The notes under the pieces: model-generated
Database searches by the model: none
The model's input: only the letters and a program-made list of their open reading frames with translations
What the model was told of the DNA's origin: nothing
Position numbers and translations under genes: made by a program
Shown here: in pieces, positions 52,667 to 64,000 of the stretch
Numbering within the stretch: position 1 is the first letter of the stretch
How the letters are laid out: every line of letters starts with the position of its first letter
DNA from: Hybos culiciformis
Taxonomy: Eukaryota; Arthropoda; Insecta; Diptera; Hybotidae
Direction: 5' to 3'
Length of the DNA stretch: 64,000 nt
Assembly: GCA_964007475.1 (NCBI GenBank)
Contig: OZ023273.1
Span: forward strand, 127,466,732-127,530,731

Positions 52667-52747
52667 ATCAAATGTAAGATCCCCTGGCCCAACACAATAA
52701 GTAACAAAGATCTATGAAGTACAACGAAAGAACTGACTATAGACAAT
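52667..52747 (+). pseudogene. Non-LTR retrotransposon C-terminal relic, left part
   Basis: In frame from 52667 the translation contains CKIPWPNTISNKDL, then a TGA (52715-52717), then STTKELTIDN. The pattern W-P-N-T-I-S-N-x-x-L-W-x-x-T is characteristic, from memory, of the region just after the reverse transcriptase domain in many insect endonuclease/RT-type LINEs. The stop sits where Trp is expected (TGG to TGA). The rest of the protein (endonuclease, RT catalytic domain) is missing. The right-hand continuation lies beyond the foldback element at 52748-53306. Confidence 0.65.
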
Positions 52748-53306
52748 AGCCCTTATCATGGAAGGCGCTGTCGCCGTCGCCAGTCGCCAAAAGCGACAAT
52801 TTGGTATCATGGAAGTCGCTGTCGCCTTCCGGCGACTTGTCGTCTAGTCGCCTGGACGACACTAGATGACAATCAATTGAAAATCCGTATTATTGAAGTC
52901 GCTTTTGTCGCCTTTTTAATAAATTTACTTTCGCCTGCTTTCAAGTAGACGACTAGTATATTATTTTAGTGATTAAAATTTGAAAAAAAAAATTTTTGAA
53001 AAATATATTTTGAAAAATTCCTATTTAACTAAGAATACTGAAAAATGAGGTAAATATAAGTTTTTTATTTATTAAAATCAATTTTTTTGAATTCTTAACT
53101 TCAAAAATTTTTGAAATTTTTAAGTTTTTTATTTTGGTGTTGCTGATATTCACAAAAAAATCAAGTATTATCGCATCAAGTTCAAGGCGCCTTGTAAATA
53201 AGAGTCGCCTGAAAATTGGGCGCCTTCCGTAATACGAAAAAGAGTCGTCGGCGACTCTAAAAGACGACTTTGACGACAGGCGACAGCGTCTTCCATGATA
53301 AGGGCT
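52748..53306. mobile_element. GCGAC-rich foldback element B (559 bp), inserted in a LINE relic
   Basis: The terminal repeats are 52748-52775 and 53279-53306, matching at 27 of 28 positions. They begin AGCCCTTATCATGGAAG followed by a GCGCTGTCGCC-type block. The terminal motif recurs inside the left arm (TATCATGGAAGTCGC at 52805-52819, and a weaker TATTATTGAAGTCGC near 52889-52903). It also recurs inside the right arm (complement of TATTACGGAAGGCGCC near 53219-53234). Both arms are packed with GTCGC/GCGAC units and the centre is A+T-rich and non-coding. This matches the plan of the element at 39686-40011, although the outermost bases differ. No clear target duplication was found. Confidence 0.8.
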
Positions 53307-53380
53307 TTTAATCAATCAAGAATAGAAGATGGGGATAGATCGGTCACACACCACTCAGGAGACCGGAAGAAGAAATAATA
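53307..53380 (+). pseudogene. Non-LTR retrotransposon C-terminal relic, right part
   Basis: In frame, codons at 53313-53377 read SIKNRRWG, a TAG (53336-53338), then IGHTPLRRPEEE. The motif R-(R/K)-W-G-W-I-G-H-T-L-R-(R/K) follows the ISN-x-x-LW motif in the same LINE proteins, usually about 20 residues later. Here the second Trp has become TAG. Together with 52667-52747 this is one interrupted relic. The spacing between motifs is about right once the foldback element is removed. Confidence 0.7.
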
Positions 53381-54884
53381 GTTAATTTTCTTGTTTTAGT
53401 ATAATATTTCTTAAGACCATCTTATGTCATTTTGAAAAATTTAATGTTTAATTAATATGTAGAAAACTACCATAAAATTTCCTATTAAAAATTCTCATCA
53501 TTATGTGATTTATTATTATTTAATATTTTTATATACCCGGCAATAATATTGAAAGTTTAATTTATCGCATTAACAATACATAACACTTTAAGAATAGGTT
53601 ATTTTTCTTTTTTTGCACGCTGAAAATAAATTAAATGCCAGAGTTTTTTTTTTTTTTTTTTTTTATTTTAAATCGAAACTCATTGTTTTTATGTTTTTTT
53701 TTTATTATTATGAAATTTTCTTTTGAAGTGTAAAATTATTATGTTGTTTTTATGAAACGTTGAAGATAAGAAAAAAAAAAAAAAATGAAAAATAATTATT
53801 GTTCAATCAAAGTTAAAAACAATTTCAATAATTGGATTTTTTAATTCTTTTCGCTGAAATTGACCTACATTAGTCTTTAATAAATAATCTTACTTAATAA
53901 TAAAATTCATATAGTTTCTTATATATGTACCTCCTATGCTACTGAAAGAAAATTATTTCGTATTAATTTCTGTGCCGAATTGAGTTTGACTTCTCAATTG
54001 AAAAAATATTTCAAAATTTTTTAAAGAAATTTCTACGTATTTTTTTTTCTGAAATAAAAATAAAATAAAATTGCAGGTCCTTGAAATTATAATCAAATTA
54101 ATTGAAATGCGTTAAAAATATAAATTAAAAATTAGTTATAGGAAGTATAGGATTGAGAAAAAAAAACTAGAGTTTCAAAACAATTTATCATAAAAAACAA
54201 AATCATTCAAAATCTTCAAAATATTTGCGACAATTTTTCTTTTGTTCATAAAAAATTTTCATCTTATTTCAAAATTTTATTAAAAATTTGAAGAAAAAAA
54301 AAAAAATTATAAAATAAAATTAAAAAAAAAAAAAATAAACCAATTAAAAAGTTTTATTGAAATTTTTTTCCTCCTTGCTTCATTTCTATAAAATTAAATT
54401 TAATCTTATTTGGAAAAATATATATATATAAAAAAAAAATTATTAGAAAATCTTGTAAATCTTGTAAATGGAGAAAAAAAAGTAAAAACTTTATTAAAAA
54501 ACTCTTTAATTTAAATTTTGTAATTTTTAGCTCTATCTTCATATACTTTATAAAAAGAAATAGTTTCCAATCTGTATCTACAAAACATTATTATGTATTT
54601 AGTTATATAAATGTAAATGTTGTAATTCTGTAAACACATTTTCCATAAGTTGAATAAAGTTTAAACTTAAAGAATTAGTTATTTAGAAGTAGAAATATTT
54701 ACATACAAATAGCATGTATACAAAATATACATATAAATATACATTTTACTGAGACATGTTTTCCTAATGATGGCATAGGATTAGGATACAAAAATTTAAC
54801 GTTAAATAAAAAAAAAAAAATGTAGGCCATCATATAATACACTGAGTCTCGTTAGGTTAAAGCCATTCATTTATGATTTATATA
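53381..54884. other. A+T-rich stretch, no gene seen
   Basis: It holds long T and A runs (for example 53644-53664) and Lys/Phe/Ile-rich frames such as 54354-54542 minus. No further LINE sequence is recognisable after the relic. Confidence 0.55.
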
Positions 54885-55126
54885 TCGCGATTTCCACAAA
54901 AAAAGTAAGCCGTTTGTAACCCGTACGTAATTTATATTTTGTTATGAAAACTTTTTTATTTTTACTGGATTCGGAACAAACTTAAACTATGGTTGGGCTT
55001 AATTTTCCTCTACTTTGCAGAAACACTAACATTTTTGAAATCTGGTAAAAAATAAAAAAGCTTTCTTATCAAAATATGGATTACGTACGGTGTACAAAAA
55101 AAGTACTTTTTTTATGGAAATCGCGA
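54885..55126. mobile_element. 242-bp palindromic element with TCGCGATTTCC ends
   Basis: The arms 54885-54972 and 55038-55126 are near reverse complements. They start TCGCGATTTCCA(C/T)AAAAAAA, share CCGTACGTAAT and a block ending CTTTTTTATTTTT, and enclose a loop of about 65 bases. TATA flanks both sides, so a TA target duplication is plausible, as in Tc1/mariner-derived MITEs, but it merges with the palindrome. It has no coding capacity. It is unrelated in sequence to the palindromes at 53-369 and 7631-7915. Confidence 0.85.
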
Positions 55127-58100
55127 TATATAGAAATAATTTTCAGCTTTATCTGCTTTTTATGATGCTATATGTTTGAAGACACTTACTGTTAGGATTT
55201 AAAAGAATCCGAAGGTAATTATGTTGTTAAGTAAATCAAAAACAGATTATTAACATTAAGAGTAGACAATATGAGCAACTAAAATGAAAATAAATGTAAT
55301 ATAAGACTTTGGCTCTTGGATTTTAATTAATTTTTATGAATTTAAAACATTATTATCTGCTAAGAAAATTTTATAATTTTTAATTAACAGTGATCTCATT
55401 TTATTGAAAACGAGTGTATTAACATAAATTTATGTATCTTTTATATTGGATTTAAAAGGGAACTATATTGAGAAGAAAAATAAAAAAAATCATAGAAATC
55501 ATGTTAGATTGGTTTAGAGATAATTTATTTTTGTTACGAGACTGTGACTATTTATTAAAAGGATTTCACATGCTAAAATATAGTGCGGTTATTTGTATAA
55601 ATACTTTTTTTTTTAAATTTTAAATTCTGACTTATTTTTTTAATATTACAGATTTTATTTAAGAAATTGCGAAAATTTGACATTCAATTCTGAAAATGAA
55701 TTTAACTTTTATAGTTGTTAAAATAATTTTGATACCACAGTCTAAAGAATTTTTCGAAATTTTTTTTAAAAGAAAACAAAGAAAAGGGTTATTATTTTTT
55801 TTAACTAAAATTTTTGTTTGTAATTATTGAAGGGTTTTGTTTTTTTTTTTACTATACTATAAAATATATTAAACTCTTTAATTTCTTTAAAGCTATATTG
55901 TTTACAATACATACAGATAAAAAATATTAAAAATGTTTATTAACTTTTTAAAGGACATTAAAATAAAATCACATTCGTCTCTAAGGGAGCAAAAATTTAT
56001 ATCTTTTGGGAATTATTTAGGTATCATTTTGATTGACATACCCAAAAACCGTACTTAATTAAATAATTTTATAAATAATAATATTTAAATTGTAAATATT
56101 TTTTTTTTTTTTTAATAATTTTGTTTCTTTTTTCTTTTTTTTTTTTGTCAGATTGTTTGTATCTTTTTTAACATATATATGTATTTTTATGTACTTTATT
56201 TATAACTAATTTATATAATTTTGATGGAAATTCTACAGGTTTATTATTACTAATAATATTTACATTGTAACCTTTTTGTTGTTTACTATGTTTAAATGAT
56301 TTCATCTAAATCAACCTTGTGGGAAATATTAAATATAATTTCTTAATGTTAATGAAAATATTTTAGTTTATATATGTATATAAATAAACTTATGTATATT
56401 AGTGACATTATGTACATTACATATGTATAGTAAATAATTCAATTTTATTTGTTTTATGTATATATCGTTAAGTGATACATTGTGTACTTGTATTATTGTT
56501 TTTGTGTACAGTATGTACATATATAGTAAATGTAACTTAAATTTTTGGTTTTTTTTATAGTTTAAGGCGCTAGAATTCTTTACTTTGAATTTATTTAAGA
56601 TATATGTATCTAAAATACGAATATGGTTTTATTTAAGATTTATGAAAATAGAATTTTTCTTTGTTCTTAATCTAAGTCATTACTATTGAAATTTAATTAA
56701 TTTACATTGTTAAGCAAACAAAAACATAATTTTTTTTTTATTTTAATGCAATATCATTGAATTAGCAATAAATACATCAGTTTTCAATTTCGTATTAAAG
56801 CGAACAAAAAAAAAAGATTTGAATTTATTTTCTTGGAACGAAATAATTTAATTTCTCAGTTCTATGCGTATATTAAATTGGCAAAACCAATTCGAATTCA
56901 ACTATCGGGCTTTTTATTACCATTTCTGTGTAAAAATTTTAGTTTTTATGGCTATAGCTTACTGTTTTTTTTTTATTTCTGATTTTATGCTTTTGAATGG
57001 TATATGAAAACATAAAAACGACTATATAAATTATATAAGCTTCAGATTCCAAATTATATTTATTATCCTTGAATTAAACCAAAAAATTAAAATGTTTTTG
57101 GTTTTTTTTTTTTAACTTTAAAACTTTACATTAAAAATATATTCTTTTTTATGTTCTGAAATATCGCTGTATTAAGTAAGTTCATTAAGCAACAGTGGAA
57201 ATTCTTTTATTACACCTTGAACAACAAATTTTTAATGTAAAAAAGATTAAACAATTAACTTTAACAAAAACGAATGAAAAAAAAAACAAAAAAAGAAAGT
57301 ACCTATTTTTTTTTATTATTGTAATCAGTTTTTCTTTATGTTGTTTCAAAATAATAAAAACATCCATTACCTAAGCATAACAGAAGAAAAATTACAAATA
57401 AAATTAAAAAAAATAGTATATACATATAAATGTATATGTAATACCACAACATTCTGTATAGTACTTTTTTTTTTTGTTGAAAAAAAAAAAACAAAAATAT
57501 TTCTTTTTTAATTTAAAATAAAAAAAAAATTGTTGTCATCAACAAATTTTCATTTCATTATTTTCCACGAGAAATATTATATGAAGAGAACACAAAAATT
57601 ATATATATGTAATATAGAAAATGATTTGCGCGCAATATTATCTCATTTTGACATATCTCATTGTTATGATTAAAAATAATAAAAGATATTTGTATTTTCA
57701 AAAAATTTTCATTTTCTAAGAATAAAATATGGAGGAAATATTACTCTGGATAATTTTCAGACAGATTTTTTTTTTCTTTCTTACTTTTGTTACTCAATTA
57801 TATATTTTATGGCCTATTTTATATCTATAAATGAAATTTTCAACTTTTCTTCTAAGAAAAATATAAATATAAGAATTTTTTGTTGAGAATTTTATTTTAA
57901 CAATGTAATGTTTTTGTTCTGTGGTTTGGAACATAAAAATCATAACCAGAAAATATGATTTCAATTATATAAAATTTGAATATAATTCAGATGTATATGA
58001 AATTTTTTTCGTTAAAAAGATACTTAGATATAAAAATTTTTCGAGTGACATTTTTTATTTATTTTAAATAAATTTTGAAACAACTTAACACATTTTGAAG

Positions 58101-60364
58101 TTTACTATTTTCTTTATTTTTGGAAAAAATTAATAAAATAAAGTCTTCAAAACTGACTAGATATTAACCTGAAATTCTTAAAATGCCATCAAATTTTAAA
58201 CTACATATATAGATTTGTTTATGCTTCTTTGTTTGTTAAATGCGATGTTTATGTTTTGTTATTTATTTTGAAATCCAAGCAAATAATAAAAAAACAAACG
58301 AATTTTATATTCTTTTATATTTGCTTAAAAAATATTCATCCTTTAAATAATTTAAGAATTAAAGAATATCCTTTTTTGTATGTCAACGTTATCTTTCTCG
58401 TCATAATGCACACACATGTATACATTTATATTAAACACAATTATTTGTTAATTTAATTCTGTTTTTAGGGAAAATTTGTTAGAATGTGATATTTTTATTA
58501 TCAAGCATTATAAAAATAGAAAGGTTGTTGTTCTTCTTCTTTAACTAACTATATATATGTGTAGTGTAAAAAAGGGAACTTTTAGAGTACATAATGTGTG
58601 TAACGTTTTTCTTTTTTGTATACATTTTTGTACTATTATGTTTATTCTATATCTTTTTTAAAACAGAAAGAAGTAAATTTATTTTAATTCTAATGAAAAA
58701 TGTTATCAACTTTATTAAAAAAAAAAAAAAGCAAAAAAAAAAAGAAGAAAATAAATAAACTACAAAATAATGTTGTATTTATTTGTGTGACATTTTTGTA
58801 ATTTTCAACACCTGCATTAATATAAATTGATTTGAATAAGGTCTCGTTACGGTTATTTAATTTAAAAAGTTTTTAAATTTCTTAACTCGATAAAAGTTCG
58901 GAAATTTTTTTTATTGTATGTAAACATACATAGATTTATTGAAATTATTTTGTTGTAAGTTTCAAATATGTATATATGAATAATTGGCGCCATGAAAATG
59001 AAGAAAATTTTAATAGTCATATTATTGTCATGGAGTTATTGTTGATTTCGTGAATCATCATTATGTAATGAATGAATCATTATGTAAAAAAAAAATAAAA
59101 TTCATGAGTTCTTTTTATTTTGTAGTCATAAATTTTATAGTTTTTATGAATTATATTTTTTTTATTTGTTTTTCTTCATACCTTAAAGTTTTTGGGTTTT
59201 TTTTTTTATTATTCCGAATATTAAAATAGAAAATTATATAGAACTAAATTTTATGCCTTTTTTCCTTTTTTTTTTTTATTAGAGAAAAGGTTGTTATAGT
59301 CAAAATTCAAGATTTTTGATTTAAAGTTAACTTTTTCGCAATAAAAGATTTATAATTGTCAATAGCGGCAATTGAGTGATATTTTATTTTATCAATTGTA
59401 TTTTAAAGCTTCCAGTTGCCAGGGTTTATTTTACATTCAGATGCAGATTATCTGCAAATAAATAAAAGGCTTCAGCTCTTAAAAACATATAACATTAAAT
59501 TATGCAAAATGTCATGTTTAAATCGAGCATTGTTATTATTTTCCAAATAATTTCCACAAAATTTAGATGTCATTTAAGTTATCTACCATGTACATATGTA
59601 TATAATAAACATATTGTTATTGAATTTATCTTTATTTTTTCATTTATATCCTTTTTTATTTATCTCTATATTTATCTTTTTCTTAAAAATCCATTTATTT
59701 TATTTCTGAAATTTTTAATCTATTTTACCTAAAAAAAAAAACGAAAAATAAAATAGAAAAAGAAAACAATTTTCTACCGATTTACCAACTATAATAATTT
59801 ATTTTCCGTTTATTTTAAACCAATATGTGCTGTGTTTGCACTTTTTTCATATCCTTAGAATTATTTTTTTTTATTTTCCTTTTTTTTTCTTTTTTTTTTA
59901 CAATGTTATTAAAGAAATAAAAAAAAAAAAAAAAAAATAGGAAAAAGTTAATATGATTTTGATTTTTCAATCAAATGAATTTTCCGTCAGTTCAAGTGCA
60001 TATAAGACGAAAAAAAAAAACTCAATTTTTCCTTGAAAAAGTTTTTCATTTATGTATTTTTTTATTTTTTCAAAATCAGGCAAAAAAGAATATTGAGTCC
60101 TTGCATGACGTAAAATCGAAAAAAAAAAAAAAACCAATTTGTTATGAGTGAATATTTTTTTTTTATTATTTTTTTATTTTCCTGAAATTGCCGACCATAA
60201 ATGAAATTAGAAAAATAAAAAAAGAAAGCAAATTTGATTTGTTAAAATTGTTATCCTAATCGGGAAAATCGTGGTGTAAGATCCAAATTAAATTAAATAT
60301 CGCAGCAGTACATACTAGTTCGATAATATAATGATAAGTTATTTGCAATTTTTTTGCTTTTTAA

Positions 60365-60408
60365 CTAGTTCCCAAATTATTCATGCTCTTAGCATGAATT
60401 TGGACTAG
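60365..60408. repeat. Imperfect hairpin with perfect ATTCATGCT core
   Basis: The core stem ATTCATGCT-CTT-AGCATGAAT (60379-60399) is perfect. It extends outward with small bulges to CTAGT ... ACTAG. It is a compact structure of about 44 bases with no known family. Confidence 0.65.
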
Positions 60409-61274
60409 AAAATAATTATACGAACATTTCAGAAAAATGTCTGTATAAATCATGAACTTTATCGAAAATAGTCTTCGAACAGATGTGAAAAGTTATCAAA
60501 ATTAATTTAAATGAATTTTTTTTTATTTTTGCGCCTTTTTCGCTTATGATGTAAAAATGCGAAATTGTATCATTAATAAGAACAACGTGTTCAATTAATG
60601 TAGGCAATTCAAATTGTATGTATAAACGTGGTAATTTATAAGCCTCACCTTTTGAAAAAAAAATAAAAAAATAAAAAAAATAACGTAAATTTGTATTCAT
60701 GAAAATGTCCTCCTGATAAAAGGACTAAAATGAATGCGAATAATATAAAATCATTTAATGCTGAAATATTTGTTTCAGGTATAAATTTTAAAATAAATAA
60801 AATTGAATTTATATGATTTTTTTAAGAGCAACCTTATATTATATGTATGTATGTAATAATATATGTTTTAATTCGGATGTGCATATAATGTTTATAAATG
60901 TCATGTTAATATGTTACCAAAATTTAAAACAAAAATCACTTTTTTTTTTTTATGTGATGTAGAAAACAACATGACATCGAAAATTTTTGAACATTAACTT
61001 TTCAACTTTAAAATTATTTACACCAAAATGAGAAATTCATTAGTTTTAACTTTTTATTATATAATTATACCGTAGTTAGTAGTATTTTATTATTTATAAA
61101 ACATATAAATGTAATGCGTAGTTTATATAAATATTCTCGTCGTCGCATTAAAATGTTTATTTATCAAAATATAAAATTAGACATTAAAAGATCTGAAACA
61201 GGAAGATCTAAAACTAGAATATTGAATATAATGAAAAACAAATTCGTAATCTAACATCCATATGTACAGGTTTT

Positions 61275-61334
61275 CAGTGCGGCATCGCTATTTGCGGACA
61301 ATGCGACACATCATGTTACTTAAGGCTTAGATAG
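61275..61334 (+). other. G+C-richer island, Cys-rich frame or element end
   Basis: After GTTTTCAG (61277) an open frame of 18 codons begins CGIAICGQCDTSCY and ends at TAG 61332-61334. The spacing C-x4-C-x2-C-x3-C would suit a metal site but the segment is too short to call. Alternatively CAGTGCGGC (61275-61283) resembles hAT-type terminal repeats, which often start CAGNG. Neither is established. Confidence 0.2.
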
Positions 61335-64000
61335 TTTATCATAGTAATGGTTTTACTAAAAACTTACATTACCATAAACTTGTTTTTTAAAAAAAATTCA
61401 AAAAAAAATTGAGTTGTATGAAAAATTTCTGTTTAATAGTTTTTCGAGTTTACACTTTAAAAATTTTATTAAATTTTTTGATTCTTTGAAAAAGTCGAAA
61501 AATTTCATATAATTTTCCTAAAAGAAAATTAAAATTGATTTATGGGGTTTATAAATTAAACATCAAATGAACTTTTTTCTCTTAATTCTGGTTAAGACTC
61601 GTAGATAATGTTCAAGAAAAAATTTATTTAAGGATTAAGTATATTTCACATCACCAATATTTTCTATTAAATGACATTTTCTTACAGTGTATTGATTTTC
61701 TGATAAAAAAAAAAACGAGAAAAAATTTATACATATATAAAAATTTAAGCAGGAAAAACTTTTAGGTATTCTTAACTTTTTTTTCTTCTTTAATTTAAAA
61801 AAAAAAAAAGTCTTGATATTTTGAACAATCTAATCACGTTTCAGGACATCGAATGGAGTAGAATTGGGAAATGTTAAAATAAAAAAAAAATAAAAAATAT
61901 TCCTTATAAAAAGTTTTGTTTAGGTTTTTTCTTATAATATTTCAAACAAAAAAATTCGAGGGTTGGTTAACAACAAATATTCACTACAGAAAATTTGTTT
62001 TCATTCATTTCTTATATAGTATATTTGTTTTTTTTTCTCCGTTCCTTTTTCAACAACTCTTATTCAAGAAAAACCATTCTTTATTTCCAAAAAATTATAA
62101 ATTTTTTACTAGGTAGTAGGTACCTATGAAATCTTATTTTCTTTTCATGTGTACATATACAGTGAATTTCTTTTCCATTTATATGAAAATTAATGTCAAA
62201 CACAATAATGAGAATACATGAATTAACTTCTATACATAAAAAGGTTAAGATAATCAAGCAATTTTATTTTAATGACGACATACTATTAAATTTTCCCAGG
62301 GCCACTTCTTTTGTTAATACAATTTATAATATCATTGGTTTAACAATATTATATTTTTGGAATCATAGTGTGAAAACATTTCGCTTAAAATTAAATTAAT
62401 TCGCATGAAATTGAAATGGAAATGATTTAAAAAGTTGGAATTTGTTGTTATTATTTTATATTAAAAACTAGATAATATAAAGTACGAATATTTTGGACAG
62501 AATGCCATTTTCTAGAAGATCTTCATATAAATACAAGCCAACATTTTTAGAGAATTTAGTTGAAGTTGTGCATACTTGAAAAAATTTAGAAATTGTCGTT
62601 AGTTGAAAATTTTTATAAGCAAAATTGAAAAAAAGTTTCTTTTAAGTTAACTTGAAAACTATTTCAGTCTATAAAATCACATAATGTAATTGTAATTCAA
62701 CATAATGACATTTTGTGAAATATTTTTCTTCTAATCATTGAGGCCATTCGTCGAAAATAAATTTAATGTTTCCTAAAATGTATGTTCATAAATTTTATTT
62801 TGTAGATTTAATAGTTGTTATAATCTGATCTGAACAAATCTAAATATTATATAAATAATTATTAATTATAATAATTATTAACAAAAAAATATAACGCTTT
62901 CAAATGGTCTACATTAGAAAAAAAATAAATATGCATTCCATTTATTTTTAATAGTCAAAATTTGGCAATTAAAAAAATATTATTTTATTATATTTAATTT
63001 TTTAATTCTATATTTATTTTAATTTCAAAAACGTGTATATTTAACAAAATAAATATGTTTCATGTTAATCGTTTGTAAAATATTTATCTCAAAATTACCG
63101 GATGTAGATATATATTATGTACATAATACATATATAAATAAAAACAAAAACGAAATTATTTTGAAATAATCTTCATAATTGGTGAATTTTAATATAATTT
63201 GCAATGCAAAATTTATCACACATTCATACATGAATTTAAAATTAAAAATATTTTTATTTTAATTCTAACATTTCCAACAAAAAAAAAATTTAGATGCCCC
63301 ACCTGTGTAACTTTTTCGAGAAACCAAATATACAAAATAAAGAAGCAAAATTTATAGCTTCTAAAGATGTGACACGAGGTATAAAGTGTGAAAGAAAACA
63401 TTTTTTTTTAGAACAAAATCAAATAGAAAGAGATAAATAGGAAAAAACTCTTAATCTTAAATAATATAACTTTATTTTCCGGAATTTTTCATCCCTTTTA
63501 TTTTATTTTTTTCTGTTTTATTTTTTTTTTTTGTATTTCCCAAATAAAAAATGTCAAATTATATTAAACAAAAAAAAAACAAAAAAAGAAATAAATATGT
63601 GAAAAAAAAATATATACTACATATATAAAATAGAAATTAAGAAACGTGCCTTTTAGATATTTTGCCTTAAGTACAGACTTTCTTAAGTCATCAAGGATAA
63701 ATATTAAGACACTTTGATGAATCTTTAAACTGAATCAATTTTTAACAGAATTTTTTATTTTATTTTTATTAAAGTCTTTAAATTAGGATAATAAAAAGAG
63801 AAATCATTTGTTTTTTTTTTTTCTAAATATACTTGTTGGTTCCTATTTGTCAAAAAATATTATGGAATTTAAAAATAATTTGATTTACAAAGGATAAACA
63901 CTTAAAAATGTCATATATACTATACATAGTATTTAGGAATAAAGGAGTTTTGGTTTGTTTAATACCATCAATGTTTTTAAATATATTTAATGGTATATTA

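Larger units (their letters stand above)
55127..64000. other. A+T-rich stretch, no firm gene
   Basis: It holds poly-A/T runs throughout, a hairpin at 60365-60408 and a small G+C-richer island at 61275-61334 (separate entries). Open frames, including 60416-60700 minus (94 codons) and 61916-62116 plus, show no domain and have the amino-acid bias expected from A+T-rich DNA. Confidence 0.5.

Noticed and set aside
53025..53315. 96-codon minus frame with Arg/Ser-rich start
   Set aside because: It lies within foldback element B. The Arg-rich part is a translation of the GTCGC arrays.

Overview
This 64 kb window looks like gene-poor nuclear DNA from an animal with a very A+T-rich genome, most likely an insect. 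It is roughly four-fifths A+T by eye, with pervasive poly-A/poly-T tracts and (TA)n runs. The mobile elements are eukaryotic: palindromic MITE-like elements, a MULE-type transposase relic, a non-LTR retrotransposon relic and a tRNA-like SINE head. There are no operons, Shine-Dalgarno sites or bacterial-type genes. The insect assignment is an inference from composition and element types only. I could not identify any intact host gene. The window is best read as intergenic DNA or the inside of a very large intron. The longest open frames (about 111 codons, at 4913-5248 minus and 47517-47852 plus) are Phe/Ile/Lys/Asn/Tyr-rich translations of A+T-rich DNA and carry no recognisable domain.

Layout. 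1-570: a 317-bp near-perfect palindromic element (53-369) next to a very GC-rich island (about 503-525) inside a short open minus frame. 1972-2041: a tRNA-like SINE head on the minus strand. 7304-8140: a composite element with two subterminal inverted repeats, three 31-bp tandem units and a 174-bp hairpin, interrupted by a younger 285-bp palindrome (7631-7915, flanked by TATTA). 20017-20120: a 49-bp-period duplication. 24550-25317: a MULE-type transposase C-terminal pseudogene on the minus strand, with a nearby 36-codon open island. 29827-30368: a TTAA-flanked inverted-repeat element. 39686-40011 and 52748-53306: two GCGAC/GTCGC-rich foldback elements. The second lies inside the C-terminal coding relic of a non-LTR retrotransposon. 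44814-45243: a second copy of the 7304-8140 family in opposite orientation. 54885-55126: a further 242-bp palindromic element beginning TCGCGATTTCC.

The most informative relationship is between the two copies of the hairpin family (7304-8140 and 44814-45243). They share the order subterminal repeat, tandem repeats, inverse subterminal repeat, hairpin. The subterminal repeats differ in sequence between copies but stay complementary within each copy. This resembles Helentron-associated (HINE/DINE-1-like) non-autonomous elements, although the family assignment is inference.

Several short islands have more codon-like composition than their surroundings (453-557, 5550-5673, 23299-23376, 24550-24657, 26409-26525, 43834-43882, 61275-61334). 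They may be small exons or old transposon relics. None could be assigned to a protein, and they lie on both strands, so they do not make one obvious gene model.
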